Made by a program: the position numbers and the translations under genes. Below, one piece after another: positions 49,001 to 63,173 of a DNA stretch of 64,000 nucleotides. Positions within the stretch are counted from its first letter, which is position 1; every line of letters starts with the position of its first letter. The notes beneath the pieces were generated by a model, which was given only the letters and a program-made list of their open reading frames with translations, ran no database searches and had not been told where the DNA came from. The stretch is from Plumapathes pennacea. Its lineage: Eukaryota; Cnidaria; Anthozoa; Antipatharia; Myriopathidae. Location: assembly GCA_964036295.1 (NCBI GenBank), contig OZ038465.1, positions 14,140,667 through 14,204,666 on the forward strand, given 5' to 3'.

Positions 49001-52000
49001 ACTAAATTTTCCTGTTTCCCACTGTAAACTCTTTAAATTTCGCTCTTCCATTGCAGTCTTGAATAACTATTTGTCTTCTCCCTTAACAACCGCTCTAAAT
49101 TATACACTACAATGAAAGCACTACCATGCTCTATAGGTAGTACTTGAAATGATGCGAATTTGCTTTAGTAATAGCCCATCGCTCTTTGTTTCCTTGCTTT
49201 TAGGGTCAGGTGGCGGTCGCCTTTTCCTAAACGTCACCAACCTGTTGGAGATTGATGGCACTCTCTCTTCCGACGGCGCAGATGCGCAACCCCAGGGAGG
49301 AGGGGGTAGTGGAGGGAGTGTGTGGGTCCACTGTGACATCATCAAGGGTTATGGTCAAATCACTGCCAATGGAGGATCCTCACCCCAGGACGGTGGAGGG
49401 AACCACGGTGGGGGAGGAGCTGGTGGACGGGTAGCTGTGTACTTCCGACAGAATGATACATTCTCGTACTTTAGGTAACACCCTAGTATAAGTCAGAGCG
49501 AAGCTTTGAATTTAGTATCCTTTAGAACAGTTTTAGGATGCCTATAGAGCTTGTTAAAAATCAGACGAAAATTTGTGTACTGGTGATTCTGCGTGAAACT
49601 GATTCCCAGCGTAGCTCACTTCCTTGTTTGTCTGAAGCATTCTGTAATCAAATTGGCTGAGAGTGAGCGGACCGATGCATTAATTTTCTAATTTGCACTT
49701 TAATTGCAATTTCTGTTTGCACGTCTTCACGGCTCCCAGGTTTCTATTGCTTTGTGCTCTGTACGCATAGAACATTCTTTCACTGAACTTTCACACAAAG
49801 TTCGCTTATACATTCCATGTCCGGCCTCATTACACGTATGGTTTATAATAGAGCTTATTTTTCATCTAAGTTATCGAGCTCACGGAGGCAAGTCAGTGGA
49901 CAAACAGCAAGACGTGGAAAGCGGAGGCCCCGGCACTATATTCCTGTATCACCTCATCCATACTCACCGCACCCTGGTGGTGGACAACGATGGAAGAAAA
50001 CCGTTAAACAGACACATGCAGTACGGGAAGTTGGACGAAGAAGGCGGAAAAGCGTGGATCTTGCCAGCTGAATCTGGGATACACCACATGGCTGAAGCGC
50101 AAGACAAGTTCCACTTCGAAGAACTGCAGATATACAACATGGCGCATCTTGCGATTTGGCCAAGTGTGGCAAACAGCTCGAGAAATGTGTCCCTTTTTTT
50201 CAAGTACATGATCGGAGATCGGTCCGGCATGGTGCACATCGGGGATAAGCAGGTGATGGACTTGTATCGGCCGGAAATTGATTTGCCATTCAGTGTGCAG
50301 GTTTACAGCGGAGGTCATCTGGGGCTTGCCCCGTACACAGAAGTGCACGGGGTGGAGATAATTCTTCGAGGCGTACTCGCGTACGTGGAGAATGTTACGT
50401 TACACCATGGTGGACAGTTATGGCTTAACCACGGAGGACGCACTTACAAACAGTCAGATCACAAATATGAATTCGACACAGTTCGTATACAGGACACTGC
50501 TATCGTTCATTGTGTGACGTCACCTGTCAATGACCCTGGTATTTACTGGTACACGCGTGCAGTGTTCATCGAGGGAGGGGGCCTGATGCGAGGTTCACGT
50601 CTCACATTCATTACCGAGAACGTCACTATTGATGATGGCGGGGCGCTGGTGGCCGATTACCTTGGCTACAACACTTCGCACGGGTACAGTGGCAATGGAG
50701 TTTATGGAAACATAAATCCTGGCCATGGAATAGACTCACCAAGCGGCGGCTCGGGGGCTGGTCATGGTGGTAGCGGCGGACGCGGGAACATCCAATCAGG
50801 TGCAGCCAAGACCGGCTTTGCTTATGACCATTTGTACGAACCAGACATGTTTGGCAGTGCCGGAGGGAAAGGTCAAAATGGCGTCCGAGGAGGAAATGGC
50901 GGAGGAATGCTGTGGATGAATGTGACTGGGGTTATTGATGTTGATGGGGTCGTTTCAGCTAATGGCGAGGATGCTACCAGTGCGGGAGGTGGTGGTGGAA
51001 GTGGAGGAAGCCTATGGATGTATTGCAAGACCATGAAAGGTTATGGAAAGGTTTCGGCTAATGGCGGTGCAGGATCAGTCAATCCTAGTTACCCTGGGGG
51101 TGGAGGGGGTGGGGGAAGAATCGCTATCTACTTTCAAGAGAATGAAACTTCTACTTACTTTGTGTATGAAGCCCGTGGAGGAGCGGCGTTGGGCTGCCAG
51201 GTGGACAAGATCGAGCTTTGTAAGGCAGAGGCTGGTGGACCTGGCACTGTATTTTTATACCACATGATTCACACACATCGGACGCTGCTGATTCACAATG
51301 GCGGACAAAAGCCCTTAGTGTCTGCCATTGATAACTACAATGACTTATCCCAAGACGGCTGCCGAGCTTGGCTGCTTCCTGAGTCCGGGCGGCATCATTT
51401 TGCAGGTGGCAAGAATGACTACCACTTTGAAGAACTTCAGATTTATGGAGGAGGGCATCTTGCAGTTCTGACGGAGCCCGTTGGCCAAAATGTATCACTA
51501 TTCTTCCGTCACATGATCGGAGACCGCACGGGTACCCTTCATGTCTCGACAAATCAGGTGATGGATCTCAAGAGACCTGAAATCGACATTCCATTCAGCG
51601 TTCACGTTTATTGGGGAGGATTTCTGGGCCTGGCGCCGTACACAGAAGTGCACGGTGTTACCCTGTTCATCTCAGGCGTCCTTGGACACGTACAAAACAT
51701 GACCCTGCACCATGGAGGAGCTTTGTGGATGAACCATGGCGGCAAAACCACAAATCAGAGCAATAGCAGTTTCCAATTTGACGCTGTGCGTGTGCAGGAC
51801 AAAGGCCTCATGAGAGCTTTGACGTCCCCCATTGCCGAGCCTGGTATCACAACAATTGTCCGTGCACTGTTTGTGGAAGGAGGGGGCTTGTTTCATGGAA
51901 CTAGGCTGACTATACTCGCCGAGAACATAACCATCGATGATGGCGGTAAGTTGTCTGCAGATGGACTGGGGTATAATGTTTCACATCCTCGAGGGAATGG

Positions 52001-55000
52001 ACTGCATGGGACGATTAACCCTGGTATTGGCGTCACATCAGCCTACGGCTCTTCCGGTGGAGGTCATGGTGGAAACGGAGGACGGGGTAAGCAAGCTTCG
52101 TCGGTGGGAATTGCATACGACGATCTCTACGAACCAGTTAGTTTTGGTAGCTGTGGAGGTGGGCAGAAATCTGGTAGTGGCGGTGGAGTGATCTGGTTTA
52201 ATGTGTCGAACGTTATTCACATCAATGGGGAAGTATCTGCAAATGGTGCGCAAGCTGGAGACACTGTTGGTGGTGGTGGTAGCGGCGGGAGCATCTGGAT
52301 GCACTGCTATACGGTCAAAGGAACCGGGAAAATTGCTGTTAATGGTGGTTCTGGAGGAAGATCATCTGGAGGTGGAGCTGGTGGAAGGATAGCAGTTTAT
52401 TTCACCCAAAATTCCACCTACACAGGCCGTTTCGAGTCCCGTGGTGGTGCTAAGGGTGGAGAAAGTAACACTGAACCCGGCGGGCCTGGGACAACGTTTT
52501 TGTACCATTTAGTGTACATCCATCGGACACTACATGTGGACAATGGTGACCAACACCCCTTATCCATTCGCATAGCCGACTACTCAGTACCCTCTCAAGA
52601 TGGATGTCGTGCGTGGATCCTGCCTTCCTCTGGAAAGCACCAGTTTGCCAACGGTTCACATTCCTTCCACTTTGAAGAGCTGCAAATTTACGGAGGTGCC
52701 CACTTAGCAGTGTTATCAGAGCCTAATGACCCCGGAACATCACTCTTCTTTCGGTACATGATTGGAGACCGGACCGGCATGATTCACGTTGGCAAGGATC
52801 AAGTTATGGACCTTCGTCGTCCTTTCCTGGACATTCCATTCAGTGCGTATGTTTACGAAGGAGGTTATCTAGGTTTAGCGCCAGTTGCCGAGATGAACAC
52901 GATTTCTGTCCACGTGGAAGGGACTTTGGACCATATAAGGAATTTGACGATCTTAAACGGAGGCGCCTTGCACGGTTACTTGTCTGGCTCCACCGGGAAT
53001 GATCCCCCGAGGCACTACTTCTTTAATGAAACCGTGCGCATCATGGCAGACTCGAAAATCCAGACGCACAGCCCTAACGCACACTCCGAGAGGTTCACAC
53101 TGAATGCGAAGATCCTTCTTGTGGAAGGTGGTGCCCGCATCGAGACTTTCAATATGTTGATTAACTCCAAGAACTTGACTGTCGATGATGGCGGTGCTGT
53201 CGATGGAAGCAATGGTGGTTACCTAGCAACCAAGGGACCTGGAAGTTTGCTGACACGTCACTGGCGAAATAGCGGCGCAGGGCATGGTGGTACTGGTGGT
53301 AGAGGGAGCTGCGGGGGGTACCAAACGTGCAGGCTACGGAAGGGTTTACCCTATGGGAATGTCTTCATCCCGCGTGATTTTGGGAGCGGGGGAGATGGTG
53401 GCAGTGGTGGAACAGGAGGCGGAGTGTTGGAGATTCAAGTACAAGATATTCTTCAGGTGAGTACGGTCATTATGAAACACGGCTTTGTTGTCACGATTTT
53501 CAAACGCCCGTAGATCCCTATTAATGCTTTTTATGACCCATCAAATATTTCTTCCCGCGCGTGATTGGCGGGATCGGGACACGTGATCGAGTAACGTCCG
53601 CTCACGAGCGGACATTATCAGCGAATAAACCCCGCCTGGCGAACTATCGCTGCCTATTGACAATATCCGAACACAGTTTTAAATATTTTTCACAAAAAAC
53701 AATTACGAGATGACTACCGAGGAAGACATCAATTCGTTTGTCGAAAAATCAGTTCCAGAAAGCACCAAAGAGCTTCACAGTCCTTGTGCCACCATTTGCG
53801 CTGCGAGAGGAAATAGTTGAAGGATAATATAGACAATAAACTACTTATGGCTTCGGAAATATGCACAGATAATTGTCCCTGGACATTATCTGTTTCTCGA
53901 AGCTCATTGTTCGCTTCTCGGAACAGAGAATATACTCGGACAATTATCCGTGCATATTTCTTCGCCAAAAGTAGTTTATTGTTTATATAGCCACCAAGAA
54001 TTTTGCATGAAGACTTATATTGCAAGCCTCTTGATACTAATAGTGTATCAGCTACGTACAATGCATAACATTTGTCCAAGATAATATTTTGATGTGTTTT
54101 GATGGCGATGAAAACCCTCAATGCTCTTCTAAATATTCTCAGGTGGATGGCAGCATAATGGCCAACAGCCGTGACGTCACATCTAACAATGGTGGTGGAA
54201 GTGGCGGGAGTATCCTTATTAATACCCGGGTTCTCACGGGTGGTCACACAGGCACGATTCAGGCCCTGGGAGGCGGCGGGGCTGCAGGCACCGGTGGCGG
54301 TGCGGGTGGTCGAATTGCTGCGTATTATGTTAATAACCACACCCACGAACCATACCGGGGAAGCTACGACGTGTATGGAGGAAGCGCCAACAAAGACGCA
54401 GAAGCCGGTGCCTCGGGTACTGTTTACCTCAAACACACTGGGAACAATTTTTCCATATTACGTGTTGATAACAAGGGACAGAGTGCAGAAGACAACAGAA
54501 TTGAAAACGACGGCTATAGACTGGACCTGTCTGGTGGGAACTTTGACAGAGGAAGTAGTTACACTGCGGCGAATGGCGTGACCGTCACGACATCCTGTGG
54601 GATACTCACGTGTAGTAATAATTGCCCAAGCTGCCAGCGCTTTGCGTTGGCGCATCTGTTCGACGAAACCTACTCGGCACAGAACTGCCACAGTTTCACG
54701 TCCTCTTGCTCTTATACCAAGCTCAGTTTGGATTTGAAAAGATCCGTTTTTATCAACCACATTCGTGTATACCCCATCTGCAACTCAGATCGCTCCGCAT
54801 TTAAGGTACAGTACAATCCCTTTGTAGTCCTGACTGTTTTGAGGATTTTCTTTTCTCTTTCCTGCTTGCATAATATCTGTTTGTCTATTTTATAATTTAT
54901 TTATCTATCTTTCAATATGTTGGTTAATGTTTATTCGTTTATTTCTTTATTCCCTGTGTAACTGCTTCAGTCATTTACTAATGGTTCACGGGTGCCACTG

Positions 55001-57659
55001 TGCGATTTAGGTTAATTTGAAAATTGATTGTTTCGGAAACGAAACAATTTTATCAGTTTCCATTTAAAAAATGCTATAATATCTACTTTCCGACACTGAA
55101 TTGAGTAAGCTAATATACATTGTCAGCGATTTTTTTATATGTATCGATTTTTCTTGCTTTATTGAACACTTTGTGTCAATGTACAAGGAAATACAATCCT
55201 TAAAACTAAACGGATAAAGAATCGCTGACACGCCATTTTTATTGCAGGTAACAACATACGGTGGCAGTTCATACGTTCCCGTTACCAGTAACTCTGTCAA
55301 ACTGACCAGCGGTTGCATACAAGGCTCATTTACTGACCTGAAGGTCCGAAGGAACGCCACGTACGTGTACGTGGAGCTACAAGCTGGGCAAAACCAGCGT
55401 GCCTCGCTTACAGAACTGGAGATCTTTATTGAGGGGAAAGAAATCTGGGAACGGTACGTAAACAACGGAACCTTTCTACTTAAAGTGGCAGTGTCATTAG
55501 ATGCACATGCGCGCGCGTTTGGTCAAGTCTTGAAAACATTTGCCCAGTGTTTTCAAGTTGGACTCCACAACGGCTGATCTGCCGCCCGATCGCTATTTTT
55601 CCCAATAGTGCATTTTTGAGGTGCCGGTTGCCTGTTTCAAACCTAGGCCTGTGCGAAACCTTTCTTATGAAAACGAGTTCTATTTGCATGAAAATGAAAA
55701 CTGGTTTACATAAGAAAGGTTTCGCATTACACCTCGTTTTGAAGCAGAGGCACAAGCTTCTCGGAAATGGCCTGGTCTTATGTAACGAAAATTCACAGTT
55801 ATATCAGCTGTTGTTTGAGCTGATTCGAGCCGTATTCATTGTATACACTCGGTAAGCTACTTTGATAAATGCTCCACGTATTAAATCCTAAGTACTACAG
55901 AGCAGGAACATGCACTATGGTATGGAGAACTTAGTGATCACCTGAGCCCGGTTTTTTCGAAAGCCGATTAAGCTAATCCAGGATTAACGAAATTCTTTCT
56001 AACGACCTCTCTGCCGATAAAATGCAGGGTTTTGTTCAAATATGGATTGAAAAGCTTGTTTTAGCTGAATACGTATCAAGGAAATCGTTGCAGGACAAAA
56101 TCTTCACATTTTCAGTCTTATAAATGACAAGAAAGTTTACACCTAATCCAGGATTAGCCTAATCGTGCTTTGAAAAACCGGGCCCTGCACACTTTGTGAT
56201 TGGTACACGCTACTTAGTTTGAGTTTGGTTTTCAACAGTCAAGCGTACACTTGTTACGAGAGACCATGTTGTGACACAGCTGTACACTGTTGATCAAGGT
56301 GTGATTGTGATTAAATTTGATTCCAGGCACGACCATTAACCTTTTTAACCTGTTTAAATACATGCCTTACTTCTTCAAGATACAAGAATCAAGAGTTTAG
56401 TGGCGCGAAAACCTGGATAGCACCTACATCTGGAAAAGACTCCTACAAGTTCAGCGAACTACACCTCTACGGAGCCGCACAGCTGGCGTTTATTTCCAGT
56501 GATGGCGTAAAATCACCCATTACCCTGGATGTCGATAGAATGTATGGCGACAAAACTGGTTTCCTGCATGTCGGTTATAATCAGAGCGTTAAAGTGGCGG
56601 TTACGGATCCTGATGTCCCTTTCAACCTGCGAGTTTATGAGGAGGGAAGGATGGAGCTGCCAAGGAGAGCTTTCTTACAGCAAGTTAACTTCCAGTCGTC
56701 TGGGAAAGTGAGTTGCTTTATTTGTTTCTCGTCAATAAGATGTCAAATGGGTTATTTGGCATGAACGTATGCGCATGCGTACACCGGCAGAGACAGGCAG
56801 ACAGAAGACAGAGTTTGTGAAGGTTGGAGCAAGGGGTGATAAATACGCTGGAGTAGAGATAATCAGGTAAAACAGTGACAGGCCAAATCTAATGAGAAGG
56901 TAAACGTGTAGTGTGTCAACGTAAGGTTGATGTGGGTGATCCGGTGTGTAAATAGATAGGTTGACTTGGTGGATAGAAGGTTTGGGAGCAGGCGTTGAAA
57001 TGGGGAGTAACTCTGCAACAGCTGTTTCACAAAAAAGCCTTTAAACGGTACCTTGTGTTTCAGATATGTGGCATACAAGACTTGTACGTTTTTGATGGGG
57101 GCTCATTCTACTCTGACTCCAACTCTAGCTTGGGTAACAGCACGGCACCGGGGGAGTATTCATTAAATTGGCTGCACGTTCAGGATCGAGGAACGTTTGA
57201 GTTGCATTCCATCAACAAGGATGCGAGCAGTCGTATTGCTGTTACCAACCTTTCGGTAAGTCTACGTCCATGGCGAATAAAAGGAGTTGTGTCAAACCCC
57301 CCCTCTTTATTTATTAAGGACTGGAACAATCTGCCAAGTTCAGTTCGCTATGCTACCTGTGTAAACCATTTTAGAAATAACTTTTTTGCAACTTTAAAGC
57401 AATTAGTTAGAAGTTAGTACCTAAGTATTTTAGTTATTAAGTAGTTATAGTTTTTATTCCGTTCATATTAGGTGAACGTACCTTAGATATAGTATTACAT
57501 TAGTATTTAGAGTTTAGCCATTTATAAGATTCTGGCATTGTACGCGTAGCTCGCTTATACGTTTTTACTAATTAATTTTTTATCCCTTTTATTATATCTT
57601 ATTTGGAGGACCCTCGTGAAAAGCACCTGTGGGTGATGAGGCCTTCTTCGTTAAATATG

Positions 57660-57748
<89 letters not shown>

Positions 57749-60700
57749 CTGGTGCAGTGTGCTTGCTGTGTTTATAAGACATTGCTCAAATTGGTCGAAC
57801 AAGGAAGTAGATACAAAATAGTTTTGAGTACGGAATGAAACTCTTTTGTCCAACTGGCAAAATGGAAACGACATTACTTAGAGTAGCTAATTTGACCTCC
57901 TTTCAACTGCACAGGTTTATGGTGGCGGTCATTTCAAATCAAACAACCGTCTAAACATCACCGTGACTCATCTACTTGCAATCTACTCTGGCGGTAAACT
58001 CAGCCATAACCACGCTGGCTACCAAACAAAAGAGGGGAGGACTGGAAACCAATTTGATCCCTCGGAGGGGCCTGGGCAGGGGACTGGGAACAGCGGTGGA
58101 GCAAGCGGCGCTGGTTTTGGCGGGAATGGCGGGCGAGGAACTCAAGAAAGACGTGTTGGACAGTTTTACGGGTCACTGTACAGTCCCCACGAGTATGGAA
58201 GTCCTGGAGGATTCGGTCTGCATTATGGTACGTTAATAAGATTCAGTGATGTAAACATTTGAGGATAAAAGATGTATATTTACAGGTGCTTAAACTACTT
58301 CATAACTACTAAGATCAATTAAATGTTGGTGAAAGGCCAGGTTTTTCTGATGTAAAAAAGTTATATTTTAATTGCGCGCAAAATATATCGTGTTAATCTT
58401 TAAGATGTGATGGTGGTAGTAACGTCTTCGTTGCTGTTCAAGGTATTTCATCGCTATTTGTATGATAAAGAAAACATTAGATTGGGACCAAAATTTTATC
58501 TTTATTTTATCTGTATTTGTTTCGCTTTTTTGTGAGAAATTTGTCATTGTCATTATCGCGCGGTGAAACAGTACTGTAGGTATATTGTACGAGACTTGAA
58601 TAAAGCCTACTGCTTTTTTTCACAACAGGGGAATTGTACTATGGCGATTACCGCACTTCTTCAACCAGTTCCCATGGTAACATTGTTTCCCGTGGAGGTC
58701 TGGGTGGTCAAGGGGGCGGAGCTCTGAAGATTGACACGCGTCATTTCATCCTTGATGGACACCTGTCAGCTGACGGCGAGGACGGCCCTCCCCCCAGCAC
58801 GGCTGGCGGCGGAAGTGGCGGGAGTGTGTGGATTGACTGCGAAGAGTTGGACGGTTACGGAACCATATCTGTGAATGGCGGAGCGGGTTCTCCTTCCCAC
58901 GGGGGAGGGGGGTCGGGTGGCCGGTTGGCAGTTTTCCACAGCACTATGATCAACTTCAACGGCACATTGTCGGCCAAAGGAGGGGACAGCGCAACAGAAC
59001 CGGGCGCCTCGGGGACTGTGTACCTAGAAACTCGGAATGAGAGTCGCGTGGAGTACAGAATTTTGAAGATCAACAACTACGGGCTGCAGTATCCCTGGGC
59101 TGTGGACAAATCCCAAGGCAGGCTACGTCATCTTCTCGGAGGCGTTTACACAGACACCCATCAGGTTGGAGCCGTCACGTGGCTTCACGAATCCCTAAAG
59201 TACACTCTGGACGAGTTTCATCTTCATGGCAACGCACACGTTGCCATATATGGCAATGCATCACGTGATAATGTTACCATGCGCTCTAAAGTTCTGAAAG
59301 GTGATCGCAGCGGGGTGTTTCACGTTGGTCGGTACCAGTCGGTGGCTTTTGACTACGTAGATCTGTACTTTCCCATCAACTCTTTGGTGTATTACAATGG
59401 CTCTTTGGAAGTCCCTCGGAGGCTTTCACTGAGAGAAGTCTACATGGAAATTAACGGAACGCTGGCTGATTCAGACGACTACACCATTGATCGAAATGGA
59501 AGGCTGTTCTTGTGGTCTGGGGGCCGATCCTTGGGCGAAGAGCAAGGTCACTTCCGGTTCATTAACATGTCAATCCGGTCACGTGGCAAACTGGAAACTA
59601 CGACGTTGCGCGGGCACGGTCGCCTGACCGTAAGCTTGACCAGATTTGTAGTGAACGCCGGTGGCCTGGCCTCTGTGAATGACTTCCGCCTTGTAGCTAT
59701 CAACGCCACGATAGACGTAGCAGGTAAGAGAGTTTAATGATCAAATAGTATTTCTTTAAACTGACTGTAAGTCCTCTGTGGAGGTTTGATGGTTGGATAT
59801 GAGGTGTTATTTCACTGGCACAGGTGATCAACTTCAATTTATTAGCAGAGATGTGTCATGCAGTCGGGAGAATTTGGCTGTCAGTCGTAAACCTTTCTAT
59901 TAAATGCCAACATTTAGCTCAGATGAGAGGCTGAAAGACTAAAGGACCAATCGCCATATTTCTTTCGTTGAAGGCGAGGTATCAGCAGATTACCGTGGTT
60001 TTGATCCGGAGCAAGGTCCGGCACCAGGCCTGCGCAAAACGCCGCATAACACTGGGCCGAGTGGAGGAAGTCATGGCGGTCGTGGAGGTCGGGGCTCCTA
60101 CGGTTTAATAGCAGGGAAGTCCTACGACTCCATCTATAATCCGACCATGTTTGGCAGTGGTGGTGGCAACAGAGACAACAACCCAGGGGGGCGTGGCGGA
60201 GGACACGTGGTCTTTGATGTGTCTGACATGCTGCGGCTTGAAGGCCGTCTCCATGCCAACGGTGAGGGAGACAGTGCTGGAGGCGGAGCAGGAGGAAGTA
60301 TAGTCATCCGGACCTTAAATTTTGACGGAGAAGGATCGGTTGAAGTTAACGGAGGCGCGGGTTACTCTGGTGGGGCTCCTTATGGGGGTGGTGGAGGGGG
60401 AGGACGCATCGCTGTCTACCACGAGGGAAGTTCTACCTTCATCGGCTCTCTCCAGACGTATGGTGGGTCCAGCCGCAACGAGAAGGGAGGTGCTGGAACT
60501 GCGTACGTGGAGGACAGATCGAACCACAGTAGCCCCTATCGTGTGCTTAAAGTCGACAATGGTGTTTCTGTGAGTGAGCCGTCGCGGCTCAGTGAGGTTG
60601 AAGAACTGAGCTTGAGTGGAAACCCTTCAGGTTATCCTTATTACGCAGTGTCCTACACGTCACCAAGTGGGATTGTACTCAGCACAACTGGGACTCCTTA

Positions 60701-61213
60701 CTGTAAGCACGTGAACTCTTGGGACAGCAAAGTCTGTGACAGTGACAACTCAGACCTTGGCAACTTGCTCTCAGTCGGGTCATCCTACTACACCACTCAC
60801 TCAAGTCCAGTTGTCACGTACAAACTGCCTCTGGCAATGTTCCTGGAGTACGTTTTGATTTACCCAACGTGTTCCTCGGGATATTACACGCCTTTCTTTG
60901 TGCGTTTCTATGTGAACGGCGTCGAGATAGCCGGGTCCGGTGACTGGGTTGATCCCACTGACTGCATTGCGTCTCAACCGGAGAAGTTCGTCATCAGGCG
61001 CATTGTTGATAAGGTAGGCTATCAGTCTCTTATTAAAGTGGACGCACTAATCTCTGTGAGAACGTGTTCTAATCTGTGTCGGCGTAGAGATGACACAGTG
61101 CATCGGCCTAAGGTTGATGTGGATAACAGTAACGCTGTGAAGAAGTTGGTTGACACATGCATTTCATTAGTCCTTTTACTGGTCGATTGATTGATTGATT
61201 GACTGGTCGATTG

Positions 61214-61245
<32 letters not shown>

Positions 61246-61385
61246 GTCGTCGACTTAGCCGACCAGTGAACAGAGACATAAAGTTCTGGGCCTTTTTCTT
61301 TTACATTTATTGGGCAAGATCTATTATCATAATACAGAATGGGTAAGTAACAAAGATGATAATCCTAATAAAGAGAAGTTATATG

Positions 61386-61416
<31 letters not shown>

Positions 61417-63141
61417 AGAAAGGGCGCGAACGGGACACCAAGTGAAACTCCCATGCGAGGCACCTCCCCCTCCCCTCCATACAGATACCGTTAAGATTCA
61501 ATGATGAAAAAAAGTTTTGCAGTAGGCCTCGCTTTGAAACTGAGGCAAGAAGCATCTCGCAAAAAAAAAACGTATTATCAAACAAAAAAGAGTAAATTAG
61601 GAGGTTTTACGCTGTAAATTCGAATAATGCACGCTTGACGGACACGAATCTGATAGACAGGGGCGTACCCTCGAGGGCGAAAAGAAAAAAAGAAAATTAA
61701 GCAAAGGTAAGCAGATTAGGTTGCCGTGACAGTGTTTTCCTTTCTCCAGGTAACCATCTCTTTGAAGAAGAAATACACTTTCTCCTCACTTGCTCACCTG
61801 AAAATGTTTTACCGAGAAAACCCGGGTTCGACAGTGCAGACGGCACACTACACCACCCCAGCTACCACGTGGATTGTCACCAGCGACGAGAACACAACTG
61901 AGTTTGACTTTGATGAGGTAATCTGTTTATGTGCGGTACTTGTTTCTAAATAAAGCCCACGAGAAACTAGCTAGTGACGTGTCGAGGCGGCTGTATTCGC
62001 AGGCTACAAAATCTTTGCAGGAGATCACTGGCGAAACCCAGTCTTGGTTTATGCAAATCAAACTCATTTTCATCAAAAAAAGGTTTCGCAGTAGGCCTCG
62101 CTTTGAAACTGAGGCAAGAAGCATCTCGCAAATGGTTTGCAACTCACTTTCACAATTATGTGCAGTTCGCGAGAGCTGGTGTCAAAACTTAGCAGGCAAA
62201 GCGAAAAATTTGTTATAATTCCACTACTGTGTGAAGAAACAAAGCTACGCCTAGCAGAGAGATTTTTTTGACAGACAATCGTTTTTACGGGCAGTATGAA
62301 GTGTTGTTTGGTTTTGTGCATGATTATGAAAGTGGAATTAGATGGTATATTTATAATTAGGGACTTTAGGTTACTGCTTTTGGACAAACCCTTTTCGCAA
62401 TAATGATTTTTAGTAAATGTAAGAAACATTGTATGTTTTTTAAAATGTTTTAAAATTGCAGGGGCTAACACTTGTTAATTACCCTTTCTTTACTTATAGC
62501 TTCATATTCTTGGCCAAGCTAGTTTAGGTCTGTCCGGAAATAATTCCAAGCTCATCGTGAACGAAATACTGGGCGATAACAGTGGGATATTGACCGCGCG
62601 ACCGACACAACAAGTCTTCATGAAAGGCTCAGAGGGTCACTTGCCGTTTTCCGTTCTCTCTCAAAAAGGTAACGATTGAATTTTACCTTTTAGTCATTTT
62701 TAGCATCGTTAACTTCAATTGTTCCTTCCAGATTCTAGCGTATCGTTTCCGGTTTTCTTGAACTGTCGCGGTGTGGAAGTTGTGATGCGAGGGACGATGC
62801 AAAAGATGCAAAACCTGACAGTGGGACCACAGTGTCGATTTACACTCCAGGACTCCGTCGAGACAAGCTTCTCTCTAGATCATGTAGTCGTTCAGACAGA
62901 CGGATTCATGGCGGTTCTCAGGGAAGACCTGAAACTCGTGAAGATAACTGGAAAAACATTTGACATTCGTGGTGGAGCTACAGTACGTATCTGCTTTCAT
63001 GATGGTAAAATTTATACCGCGTTACCACTTGCAATGTGATTTGGGGAGGGGCGTATTTAGAGTTCCACCGCCGAATACTTTACGTCATGCTTTCTTGATT
63101 TATCCAAACGTTGAATATTACTGTCTCTCTGTTTCTGTCTA

Positions 63142-63173
<32 letters not shown>

